From positions 1,462,001 to 1,526,000 of the forward strand of contig CP081161.1 of the NCBI GenBank assembly GCA_025141675.1: a stretch of DNA of 64,000 nt, written 5' to 3'. Source of the stretch: Rhodobacteraceae bacterium S2214. GTDB lineage: Bacteria > Pseudomonadota > Alphaproteobacteria > Rhodobacterales > Rhodobacteraceae. A program made the translations under genes and the position numbers. Of this stretch, positions 1 through 7,516 are shown piece after piece (positions within the stretch are counted from its first letter, which is position 1; each line of letters begins with the position of its first letter). Under the pieces are notes generated by a model. The model did no database searches. It had not been told where the DNA came from and was given only the letters and a program-made list of their open reading frames with translations.

Positions 1-919
1 TTTCTCGAACTATGCGTAGCAGTCCGGCTTCTAATCCAATTTTTGCCGATATTTGTTCGAAATATCGTTCCGCTACCCCAGCGCCCCGACCTCCATTTAG
101 ATGCTCGGGCAATCTCATGGTGAGCGTCACAAATTTCTGCAAATAGAGCGCGGCATCAATTCCCGCTCCATACCGTGCGCTGACACTATTTTGCAATTCG
201 CGCATATTCGCCCCCAACACAAAATGCACATGCGGGACATCAAAGAAATGCTTGATGATCTCCAGTAATGACAACGCATAATCAGGGCGGCAGCGGTCCA
301 ACTCATCTACGACGATGACAAGCTTTTGCGGGGTATCGCTTCCCAAGGCAGGGACGGTCAACGCGATCAGAGCCTCGCGAAACTGTTCCATCGCGACACG
401 CGTCCCGCTTTCCCGCGCCCAGAAATCGGCGGCGGCTTTATTCAACTCTTTACTGGCTTGCTTTGTCATTGCATCGAATAGTGCGCCGCCAGCCTCAGTC
501 GCCCCATAGCTGGCCACAGCAAGCGCAAGCCGTGTTAACGGCAATGCGGCCGCGCGAATTTTTTGGACGGCTTGTTTGGCGAAGCTGGGCCCATTCTCAG
601 CTCCTTCCAGCCGCTCCGCAATAACCCCCATTAACGACGCAAGCGGGCTATCAATAAAGTCATGCTCGAACGCATCGAAATACACCGTCTGTGCTTGGTG
701 TTCTTCATCCTTCAGGTGTTGGCCCACCCAACATTGCAGGAAGTAACTTTTACCCGTCCCCCATCCGCCGTCCAATGCGATGACCATGGGATCTTCGATC
801 CGTTCAACAAGCTTGGATAACGCGACACCTGTTTGAACGCGTTCTAGCTGGTCTTTAGCCTCAGCAAACCCGTGTTTGTATAGTTCGATATTAGGTTTTG
901 GTAAGTTTAAACGTGGCAT
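1..919 (-). CDS. KAP family P-loop NTPase (3' part outside window)
   Basis: About 306 N-terminal residues are present; the frame is open to the window edge. A Walker A motif GGWGTGKS lies at residues 51-58 and a Walker B-like LVIVVDELDRC near residue 200, with the WG before the GKS and the DELDRC run that characterise KAP NTPases (the Kidins220/PifA group, known in phage exclusion and often membrane-linked). No clear membrane segment is visible in the part shown. The ATG at 917-919 gives MPRLNLPK; the ribosome site is weak (GGA). It lies 169 bp downstream of the HEPN-like gene on the same strand, so the two may be co-transcribed. The 920-1088 spacer shows no other gene. Family call is firm; role is inference. 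Confidence 0.85.
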   Translation of the reverse strand, partial: MPRLNLPKPNIELYKHGFAEAKDQLERVQTGVALSKLVERIEDPMVIALDGGWGTGKSYFLQCWVGQHLKDEEHQAQTVYFDAFEHDFIDSPLASLMGVIAERLEGAENGPSFAKQAVQKIRAAALPLTRLALAVASYGATEAGGALFDAMTKQASKELNKAAADFWARESGTRVAMEQFREALIALTVPALGSDTPQKLVIVVDELDRCRPDYALSLLEIIKHFFDVPHVHFVLGANMRELQNSVSARYGAGIDAALYLQKFVTLTMRLPEHLNGGRGAGVAERYFEQISAKIGLEAGLLRIVRE

Positions 920-1088
920 GATAATCCGATTCAATTGTAGATTTTTCAGCCTAGTTTGAAATCAAAATTCAATCTAGAGCTGTTCTCATGCTTGAGCTTT
1001 GCGCATGCAGGCTGACGCATATAACGCCTACTGGGTAGCGCCGCCAAAGGTCAGCAGCAGAATGACCAATGAATTTCCATATGTCATT

Positions 1089-2408
1089 TCAAGAATTAAC
1101 ATCAGCTGGTGATGCGCACTCATGATCTACCACCTTAGAAGCCCAGTCACGAATACTGAAGGGCAAGGATGGACTGTAACCTTCAGGAGGGGCACTGCCA
1201 GGCCTGAAAATTCCGCCTTCATGCGCAATAGCATTGCGGCATTGATAAGCGAGCCTCACCTCTGAATAAAAATCACGTCCGTTTCCAGCGTGTAGTCCAA
1301 GAATCCCAGCCCCAACGTGATCGCGAAGATAAATAATCACGCGGCCCAAGTCCTTGGCCGTTGTCAGGACACGGCCAGACACTCGAACGGACACCCCGTT
1401 TTCATCGAGAATAGGCACTTCTCCCCTCGGTATCCGCCTTTTCGCAGCCGACTCGATGAGCGACCAGGCGAGGAACAGCATCGCCTCTTCATTCGTTTGC
1501 TTTCTTACCGATGCCATGAGGTTCAGGAGGAATTCCAACCATGGTCGCTTTGAACCGGCTTCAGTTACTTTATTCAGAAGTGGTGTAACACTAGGCCCGA
1601 AGCCGTGCGCTAAGTTACCGCGATAAATGTTTGATGGGGTGAAGAGTTCAAAGTCCTTGGGGCTCTGCTCCCTGAGATAAGCTAGTATCTCTGGCGCGGC
1701 ACCGCGATCTTGCCCGAGTGCGGCCATGATGAGCCGGATGGTTGGATAGATTGCTTTGACGCTGTCAGATAAGTCCATCGCGCGGACGTTTTGGAAAGTG
1801 ACAAGGCAAAGAGGATGTTCTCGACCGTATGCTTCATCAATCCGGTCAGTTTGATCGAAAACAATACCCTCCGGCAGCAACGCATTGACTGCTGTAATCA
1901 CACTCTGCGGACGCAGTCTCATATTGAGCGGTTTTAGGACGCCGCCGTAGAATACTTGCTCGTAATCAAGAAAGCACTTATCGAGAAGCACATGCATCTT
2001 GCAGGCGGTCTGACCGAGATGGTTATCACCAAGATATTCGGCGTTTCTGAATGCATCCTGCGCTGCCTTGGCGTCCCTGACCTCAGCAGGACTTACAGTG
2101 TAGCTTTGCCCGTCAACCAGTTTGAAAGCGGCCTCCCAAACCTCAGGTTTCGCAGCGTCCGATTCCGGATGAATTTGAAAGACGTAAACATCGTTCTGCC
2201 ATCGACCAACTCTCGCAATCGCCGCAAAATTTGTTTCACCTATTCGGATCTGTCCGGTAGCGAAGACCTGAGTTGGACCGGAGGCGTTCATCTTGAATAC
2301 GCGGACCCCAAAGTTCAGCTCGCTTTTTGAAGTGAAGTTTAACCCGATCTCTCCATCGTTGTTCAGCTTTATATCAAAGCTGACCCCCCCACATTGTATC
2401 TGCGCCAT
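1089..2408 (-). CDS. HEPN-like domain protein, possible RNase/defence effector
   Basis: A 439-residue protein of no family I can name over its full length. The first 110 or so residues look beta-rich; the middle is mixed. The C-terminal third (about 300-410) is helical and contains RNAIAH at 391-396 followed by EGG. This fits the R-x4-6-H catalytic motif of HEPN domains, and the surrounding FYSEVRLAYQCRNAIAHEGG resembles ApeA-like/abortive-infection HEPN proteins. HEPN proteins are often metal-independent RNases that act in phage defence or toxin systems. The start at 2408 has a good ribosome site (GGTG, then AAAC before ATG). Position at an island edge and next to a KAP NTPase supports a defence guess but does not prove it. 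Confidence 0.7.
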   Translation of the reverse strand: MAQIQCGGVSFDIKLNNDGEIGLNFTSKSELNFGVRVFKMNASGPTQVFATGQIRIGETNFAAIARVGRWQNDVYVFQIHPESDAAKPEVWEAAFKLVDGQSYTVSPAEVRDAKAAQDAFRNAEYLGDNHLGQTACKMHVLLDKCFLDYEQVFYGGVLKPLNMRLRPQSVITAVNALLPEGIVFDQTDRIDEAYGREHPLCLVTFQNVRAMDLSDSVKAIYPTIRLIMAALGQDRGAAPEILAYLREQSPKDFELFTPSNIYRGNLAHGFGPSVTPLLNKVTEAGSKRPWLEFLLNLMASVRKQTNEEAMLFLAWSLIESAAKRRIPRGEVPILDENGVSVRVSGRVLTTAKDLGRVIIYLRDHVGAGILGLHAGNGRDFYSEVRLAYQCRNAIAHEGGIFRPGSAPPEGYSPSLPFSIRDWASKVVDHECASPADVNS

Positions 2409-2616
2409 GTTTCACCAAGTATTTTGAAATCTTCGGTCTAGTTGGTCGTCTGCTCTGACCCTATTCGCCTCTTCTTTAGTGGCATCTGTACCAATAAGAT
2501 ATCTGTGTTTGGTCATGTTGATCCAGATTGAACTCAAATCAAAAAGCTAATTAACCGGATGACGACTTTGGGGAAGCTGCAATGCAGCATCGCGTCATTT
2601 AACGAACGGCAGCACC

Positions 2617-2654
2617 GGGCCGTATTCGTCCAATTAGGGGCCTTATTCGTCTAA
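2617..2654. repeat. Two 17-bp near-identical direct repeats, 21-bp period
   Basis: GGGCCGTATTCGTCCAA at 2617-2633 and GGGCCTTATTCGTCTAA at 2638-2654 differ at two positions and start 21 bp apart, two helical turns. A weaker copy (CCCTATTCGCCT) lies at about 2459-2470. They sit between the HEPN-like gene start and the tRNA-Cys attachment fragment. They could be arm-type integrase or excisionase sites, or operators for the HEPN gene. Confidence 0.55.
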
Positions 2655-2731
2655 ACTTTCATGATATGTTCTTGAGTAATCCTAGCTCAGTCTAAATAGA
2701 AAATGTATTGTTTTCAATTGGGTGCCTAGTC

Positions 2732-2775
2732 TTGCAAATCCGTGTACACCGGTTCGATTCCGGTACTCGCCTCCA
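2732..2775 (+). other. tRNA-Cys(GCA) 3' fragment, probable att site
   Basis: The sequence runs from the anticodon loop (TTGCAAATCC, anticodon GCA at 2734-2736) through a canonical T arm (ACCGG, loop TTCGATT, CCGGT, 2748-2764) to the acceptor strand ACTCGCC (2765-2771), discriminator T and CCA (2773-2775). U73 and the GCA anticodon fit tRNA-Cys. The expected 5' half, starting GGCGAGT, is absent: upstream bases do not pair with the acceptor or complete the anticodon stem. It is therefore not a functional tRNA but the duplicated 3' end left by site-specific integration. Confidence 0.8.
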
Positions 2776-2796
2776 CCTTACCCTCAGTTTGCATGT

Positions 2797-3909
2797 TTAC
2801 GCGACGCCGACCGCGATCAGGCTAAGATCGCTGTTCAGAGCCAAGACGTCGCGCGCCGGTTGGTTGATCAGCGTTCCGCGCGTATCTAATCCTATGAGAT
2901 CGTAGACGTTTGGTCCGCACATTTGTAGTGCCGTCTCAAGCGGCACGCCGAAGCCGACCATGTTTTGAAGCGCTTCAAGAAGCGTAAGGTGCGCGCCTGC
3001 AAGTGCGCCTTCCGCGTTCACCAGCCGCCCGTCTTTCAAGAAGATATCGTGCCCGTAGAGATCAAAATGGTCTGGCCCGCCGACTGTTGCCATCGCATCC
3101 GACACAGCGATCATCCGGTGACGCGTGGGGCGGGCGTTCATCGCGATCAGCAGCATCGTCGGATCAACGTGATGCCCGTCTGCGATGAAAGAACACCACG
3201 CGTCACTTGCGATTGCCGTGCCGGTCACGCCGGGCGCACGTGACAACATGGGCGACATCGCATTGAAAAGATGGGTGAAACAGGTGGCACCTGCGTCAAT
3301 AGCTTGCTGTGTCGTTGCGGCATCCGCGTCGCTGTGCCCGATGGACACGACAGCACCCATATCGCGCAGGGTGCTGATCTGGGATACGCTGATCGCTTCG
3401 GGCGCGACCGTGATCAGTGTCGGTATGTCATGATCCCGCAGCGTTCGAACGAGGTTAATGGTGTGGGCGTCGCACGGCCGAATATAGCGTTCGGCGTGGG
3501 TGCCGCGCCTTGCTGTGTCGATGTGTGGACCTTCGATATGTAGGCCAGCGAAACCGTCCACCCCGATCGCATCAATCGCCGCAGCAACCGCGGCATCGAG
3601 CACCTCTGGCCGGTCGGTGATCACCGTTGGAAATAGGGCAGTGGTCCCGAATGTCCGATGTGCGGCGGCAATCTTGGCGATCCCAGCCGCACTGGGATCC
3701 GAATTCAGCATGACGCCGCCGCCACCGTTGACTTGGATGTCAAAGAAACCCGGGGTGATGATGCCCTGATGATGGCGGTGAATGTGCTCGGCGGCCAGGT
3801 CGTCTGTCGCTTCGATCTGTGTGATCACGCCGTCCTTGATGCCGACAGCACAATTGTCACGCAGATTGCGCCCATCAAAGACCTGATCGGCGGAAATCCA
3901 ATGCGTCAT
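2797..3909 (-). CDS. nagA: N-acetylglucosamine-6-phosphate deacetylase
   Basis: Removes acetate from GlcNAc-6-P in the cytoplasm to give glucosamine-6-P, the committed step of amino-sugar use and cell-wall recycling. The 370-residue amidohydrolase has the family's metal and substrate motifs: PGFFDIQVNGGGG near residue 53, HIEGPH near 125, SIGHSDA near 190, FTHLFNAM near 212 and AVSDAM near 270. Length is normal. Its ATG overlaps the stop of the upstream ROK kinase by 4 bp (ATGA), indicating translational coupling. No glucosamine-6-P deaminase is nearby, so that step must be encoded elsewhere. It is the first core gene to the right of the island scar. Confidence 0.93.
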   Translation of the reverse strand: MTHWISADQVFDGRNLRDNCAVGIKDGVITQIEATDDLAAEHIHRHHQGIITPGFFDIQVNGGGGVMLNSDPSAAGIAKIAAAHRTFGTTALFPTVITDRPEVLDAAVAAAIDAIGVDGFAGLHIEGPHIDTARRGTHAERYIRPCDAHTINLVRTLRDHDIPTLITVAPEAISVSQISTLRDMGAVVSIGHSDADAATTQQAIDAGATCFTHLFNAMSPMLSRAPGVTGTAIASDAWCSFIADGHHVDPTMLLIAMNARPTRHRMIAVSDAMATVGGPDHFDLYGHDIFLKDGRLVNAEGALAGAHLTLLEALQNMVGFGVPLETALQMCGPNVYDLIGLDTRGTLINQPARDVLALNSDLSLIAVGVA

Positions 3910-4844
3910 GTGGCGCCTTTCACCATGTGTTGTTGCGCATAGATCGCCGCGCCGAATGCACCGCTTGCATCACCAAACTGCGCGGGCAGAATACGCGGCG
4001 GTGTGGTGCCGGCCAAGAGTTCGCCATCAAGTGACTCAGCTAGATCGTCCGCAAGACCATGCGCCGTGCCCAGGCCACCGCCAAGCACGATGACATCGGG
4101 GTCCGCGGTGCGACTGATGATGCCCACCAAAGACGCCGCAATGCGAAGCCACGTTGATTTCAATTCCGGCATCGTCGTCCAAATGTCCGGCGCGGTTTGA
4201 TCTTGTCCGGTCATGTGGTGGGCAAGGCGCGTCAATCCCGGACCAGACAGCAGCGTTTCGAAACATCCGACCAAACCACATCCGCAAGACAAAATTGGCA
4301 AATCCAGTTCTGACACAATGTGCGCGGGTAGGGGCAGGTGCCCGAATTCGCCGCTTTGGCCATTGTGATCGGGTGGTATTGCGCGGTCGATCACATGGCC
4401 GCCAGCCACGCCCGTGCCGATGATCAAACCGATGACACTGCGATATTCAGCGCCCGCACCATGGGTGGCTTCCGCAAGCGCAAAAGCTCTGCAATCTTTG
4501 ATCACGGGGATGGCGTGACCCGTTAGCGTGGTAAGATCAGCGCCCAAAGCGTGCCCAGTCGCGGGAAGGTTCGCGCTTAACATCCGCCCCGTTTCGGGAT
4601 GGATCAGCCCCGGTGTCCCAAGTCCAATCGTTGACGTAACACCTTGATCTTTCAGCCAAGACACTTGATCGGCGATGCTTGCGAGTAGCGCCTGATAGGA
4701 TGTGGTGCCAGTCGGGATACGGCGACGGGACACTTCGGTCAACGCATCATCATAAGCGCGGGCTTCAATCTTTGTGCCGCCAAGATCAATCCCGCCGATC
4801 AAGGTGCTAATCCCATCCAGAATCGTGCCTGTGTCCAATCGCAT
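3906..4844 (-). CDS. ROK family sugar kinase, probably N-acetylglucosamine kinase
   Basis: A 312-residue ROK protein: phosphate-binding DLGGTKIEA near residue 20, a GTGVAGG loop near 140, and the GH...CGCGLVGCFE zinc-binding signature near 170-200. ROK kinases phosphorylate glucose, fructose, mannose or N-acetylated amino sugars. Coupling to nagA argues for GlcNAc or a related N-acetyl hexosamine as substrate; this is inferred from context. The ATG at 4844 gives a slightly long N-terminus with a weak ribosome site (GACGAAGCA); no better ATG lies before the DLGGT motif. Transcription diverges from the TRAP operon across a 512-bp spacer. No helix-turn-helix is present, so it is a kinase rather than a NagC-type repressor. 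Confidence 0.85.
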   Translation of the reverse strand: MRLDTGTILDGISTLIGGIDLGGTKIEARAYDDALTEVSRRRIPTGTTSYQALLASIADQVSWLKDQGVTSTIGLGTPGLIHPETGRMLSANLPATGHALGADLTTLTGHAIPVIKDCRAFALAEATHGAGAEYRSVIGLIIGTGVAGGHVIDRAIPPDHNGQSGEFGHLPLPAHIVSELDLPILSCGCGLVGCFETLLSGPGLTRLAHHMTGQDQTAPDIWTTMPELKSTWLRIAASLVGIISRTADPDVIVLGGGLGTAHGLADDLAESLDGELLAGTTPPRILPAQFGDASGAFGAAIYAQQHMVKGAT

Positions 4845-5356
4845 TGCTTCGTCATTGATCGGTGGCTTTCTACGAGAATGGGGTGTTGCCCCACGTTATC
4901 AGGCAATTATGCGGTCGTGCGCAACGCAGTTCAATGCGATTAGCATCCGCCATACTGAAGCAAGTTGCGATTGATACAGCATTGGGGCGGCGCAAATGCG
5001 CGATGTCATCTCATGTCAGCGCCGCGTTTCGTCCATCCATTCCCGAAATTTCACCGCCAAATGCGGCCAAAATGAATGGAACGCCACGGAAACCTGACGA
5101 CGACCTAGCGTCATGGAAACAAGCCGAATGCGGCGTGAAAATCAAAATTGATACACCATTGTGTCATAATCTGGTGCGTGCTACCAATTTTGGGTGGTCA
5201 ATATGACAGGCAATTTCAAAGCCTGTCATATGCATGTTGCATCATTCATTCAGTTGACAGATGCGCCCTGCTGCGTTGACCATGAAAAGGTGGGGCACGT
5301 CGTGTCTCGCGATGGCCGGGGAGGGTCGTCAAACACAAGTCGGGGGGAGACGCTGC
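4845..5356. other. Divergent intergenic region, no gene recognised
   Basis: This spacer lies between the ROK kinase (minus) and the TRAP operon (plus) and should hold both promoters. I see no convincing protein: open frames here have no ribosome site or recognisable family. The notable element is the inverted repeat at 5201-5231. A second, looser dyad (TGATACAC/GTGTCA) lies at about 5149-5166. No clear -35/-10 pair could be assigned. Confidence 0.6.
5201..5231. promoter_or_regulatory. Perfect 11-bp inverted repeat, probable operator
   Basis: ATATGACAGGC (5201-5211) and GCCTGTCATAT (5221-5231) are exact reverse complements around a 9-bp spacer, so the arm centres are 20 bp apart, about two helical turns. 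There is no T-run, which argues against a terminator. It sits 126 bp before the TRAP small-subunit start in the divergent nag/TRAP region, so a repressor or activator site controlling one or both operons is the natural reading. The cognate regulator is not in the neighbourhood. Confidence 0.6.
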
Positions 5357-5956
5357 ATGGCAGTCCTGTTTGGCCTTTTGTGGCCATTAGAGCGTATCAA
5401 TTCCATCGTGCTTGCGATTGGTAAAGTCGTGGCCGTTGCTGCCCTTGCCATCATGGTTTGCTTGATCCTTGGCCAGGTTTTCTTTCGCTACATTCTGAAT
5501 GATGCCCCGAACTGGACCGAAGAAGCCGCGCGCTTTGGGATGTTGTGGATGACGGGTCTGATGGCGCCGCTTGCATACCGCATGGGCGGATTTGTCGGCA
5601 TTGATATGCTCGAACGGGCGTTGCCGCGTGTCTTGGCCGGCATCCTGTCGCTTGTCCTGATGGTCCTCACGATGTGGGTTCTGATGGTCGCGTGGGAACG
5701 TGGTTTGAACAACCACATCGACACCTTGTCCGGCAAAGGCTGTTCTGCTTCGTTGCGCTGGCCGTTCGGTATCGAAGTCGGCAAATGCGGTGAAAAATTC
5801 CAGAACCGGTTCCAATACGCATCGCTTTGGGTCGGGGTGAACCTGTTGATCCTCGTGAACCTTGAACTGATCATCCGTCAAATCATTACGCTCGCAGGGC
5901 AGGGTGATCGCCTGAGCCGTCTGACGGCGGACGAAGATATTGCAGGGGCCTCATAA
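5357..5956 (+). CDS. TRAP transporter small permease (DctQ type)
   Basis: A 199-residue inner-membrane protein with about four transmembrane segments (near 15-35, 45-65, 85-110 and 165-185) and the DctQ hallmark FRYILNDAPNWTEEAARF near residues 42-60. It pairs with the large permease to form the sodium-driven TRAP transporter. The ATG at 5357 follows a strong GGGGGAGA at 5343-5349; an upstream in-frame ATG would add a non-conserved 32-residue tail. The segment before the last helix contains two cysteines (KGCSAS, GKCGEK), longer than in short DctQ proteins. The stop overlaps the next start by 1 bp (TAATG). Confidence 0.88.
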   Translation: MAVLFGLLWPLERINSIVLAIGKVVAVAALAIMVCLILGQVFFRYILNDAPNWTEEAARFGMLWMTGLMAPLAYRMGGFVGIDMLERALPRVLAGILSLVLMVLTMWVLMVAWERGLNNHIDTLSGKGCSASLRWPFGIEVGKCGEKFQNRFQYASLWVGVNLLILVNLELIIRQIITLAGQGDRLSRLTADEDIAGAS

Positions 5957-7494
5957 TGCTACTTTGGTTCCTTCCGCTCTTCCTGATCCTGATCATGATC
6001 GGCCTGCCAGTCGTCTTTGCACTGCTCGTGTCGCCGTTCGCGTTGATCATGATCGAAGGCGATACACGCAACGTCGTCGCGGGCCTTTATCGTAACTTTT
6101 ACAACGGCATGGACAGTTTTCCATTGATGGCGTTGCCGTTCTTCATGCTGGCTGGTGAGGTCATGAACCGCGGCGGTATCACCGTCCGTCTGGTCGAGTT
6201 TTCGCAAGCGTTCATGGGCCACCTGCGCGGCGGTCTGGCGCATGTGAACATCCTGTCGTCGATCCTATTCGCAGGCCTGTCTGGGTCTGCTGTCGCCGAC
6301 ACTTCGGCCCTTGGGTCCACCTTGATCCCCGCGATGGAAAAGAACGGCTATAGCCGGAAATTTGCAGCGGCCATTACCGCAGCTTCATCCGTCATCGGCC
6401 CGATCATCCCGCCATCCGGCATCATGATCATCTACGCCTATGTCATGGGCGAAAGCGTCGCGGCGTTGTTCTTGGCAGGTATTGTGCCGGGTGTCCTTGT
6501 CGGTGTGGGGCTGATGGTCATGGTCCGGCTTTTGGCGGACAAATACGACCTGCCCAAAGCTGAACGCATCGTGCAGAAAAACCAGTCGATGACGGCGCTG
6601 GAAAGCTGGGTTAGCTTCTTCCTGATCCGGATCAACATTGCAGGTTTGCTGTACGCAGTGTCCGGCATCGTCACCCGTTTCATCCCGCAAGAGGTCAACG
6701 GCTGGCTGATCTTCCTGATCGCGCTGCCAATTGCACATGCCATTGCGACAGCCACCAAAAAGCGGGTCAGCCATGATTTCCGCATCGTCTGCAAAAAGGC
6801 CATCGCGCCGCTGCAAACGCCGATCATCATCCTTGGCGGTATCCTCGTGGGTGTCTTCACTCCGACAGAAGCCTCCGCTGTGGCCGTGGCCTATGCCCTG
6901 ATCGTTAGCTTCTTTGTGCTGCGGTCAATGAACGGCAAAGACCTGCTTGAAGTGCTGGCGAAATCTGCGCTTTCCACATCTGCGGTGTTGCTGCTGGTCG
7001 GTGCAGCCGTGGCGTTCAAAACCGTGGTCAGCCTGTCCTATGCGCCGCAAATTCTGTCCGATTACATTCTGTCGCTATCCGAAAATCCGCTGATCCTGCT
7101 ATTCCTGATCAACATCCTGTTGTTCATCGTCGGCATGTTCTTGGACGCGGGCCCTGCGATCATCATCCTCGGGCCGATCTTGGGGCCAATCTTTGTGGAC
7201 CTCGGCGTGCACCCTGTGCATTTCGCGATCATCATGTCGGTGAACCTGACCGTCGGGCTAGCGACACCGCCCATGGGGCTTGTCCTATTCGTCGCGTCAA
7301 CGGTGTCCGGCGAAAAGGTCGAAACCATCGCAAAAGCGATCCTGCCGTTCCTCGCCGTGGAGATCTTCGTGATCTTCCTCATCACCTATATCCCCGCCAT
7401 TTCGATGACGGTGCCTTACCTGACTGGATTCTTGGGCTGCGGCCCAGAGGTTGGTTTCTCAGCTTGTATCAGTCCAGTTCCAACGCCAAACTAA
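5956..7494 (+). CDS. TRAP transporter large permease (DctM type)
   Basis: A 512-residue polytopic protein that forms the transport channel of the TRAP system. Typical motifs include GLSGSAVADTSALGS near 110, AASSVIGPIIPPSGIMIIYAY near 140-160 and VNLTVGLATPPMGLVLFVAS near 430-450. DctM proteins are usually about 430 residues. The excess here lies mainly between about 205 and 285, where two extra hydrophobic helices precede GGILVGVFTPTEASAVAVAYAL, and in a cysteine-containing C-terminal tail (GCGPEV, SACISP). This marks it as one of the enlarged DctM subgroups. It is translationally coupled to the small subunit. Confidence 0.92.
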   Translation: MLLWFLPLFLILIMIGLPVVFALLVSPFALIMIEGDTRNVVAGLYRNFYNGMDSFPLMALPFFMLAGEVMNRGGITVRLVEFSQAFMGHLRGGLAHVNILSSILFAGLSGSAVADTSALGSTLIPAMEKNGYSRKFAAAITAASSVIGPIIPPSGIMIIYAYVMGESVAALFLAGIVPGVLVGVGLMVMVRLLADKYDLPKAERIVQKNQSMTALESWVSFFLIRINIAGLLYAVSGIVTRFIPQEVNGWLIFLIALPIAHAIATATKKRVSHDFRIVCKKAIAPLQTPIIILGGILVGVFTPTEASAVAVAYALIVSFFVLRSMNGKDLLEVLAKSALSTSAVLLLVGAAVAFKTVVSLSYAPQILSDYILSLSENPLILLFLINILLFIVGMFLDAGPAIIILGPILGPIFVDLGVHPVHFAIIMSVNLTVGLATPPMGLVLFVASTVSGEKVETIAKAILPFLAVEIFVIFLITYIPAISMTVPYLTGFLGCGPEVGFSACISPVPTPN

Positions 7495-7516
7495 GAACTA
7501 CCAAAGGGAGAAGAAA

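Larger units (their letters stand above)
1..2775. mobile_element. End of a genomic island integrated at tRNA-Cys (partial)
   Basis: The stretch from the window edge to a 44-nt fragment of tRNA-Cys is read as one end of an integrated element. It carries accessory genes only (KAP NTPase, HEPN-like protein), its intergenic DNA at 2409-2731 is AT-rich, and core metabolism (nagA) begins right after the tRNA fragment. Integration into the 3' end of a tRNA leaves an intact tRNA at one end and a 3' copy at the other. The copy here is on the plus strand, so the intact tRNA-Cys and an integrase would be expected left of the window. No integrase is visible, so the element's full content and mobility are unknown. 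Confidence 0.6.

Noticed and set aside
2732..2775. Intact tRNA-Cys gene
   Set aside because: The acceptor 5' strand, D arm and anticodon 5' strand are missing, so it cannot fold as a full tRNA.
4862..5206. 114-codon plus-strand frame in the nag/TRAP spacer
   Set aside because: No ribosome site, no recognisable family, and it overlaps the region expected to hold promoters and the operator dyad.
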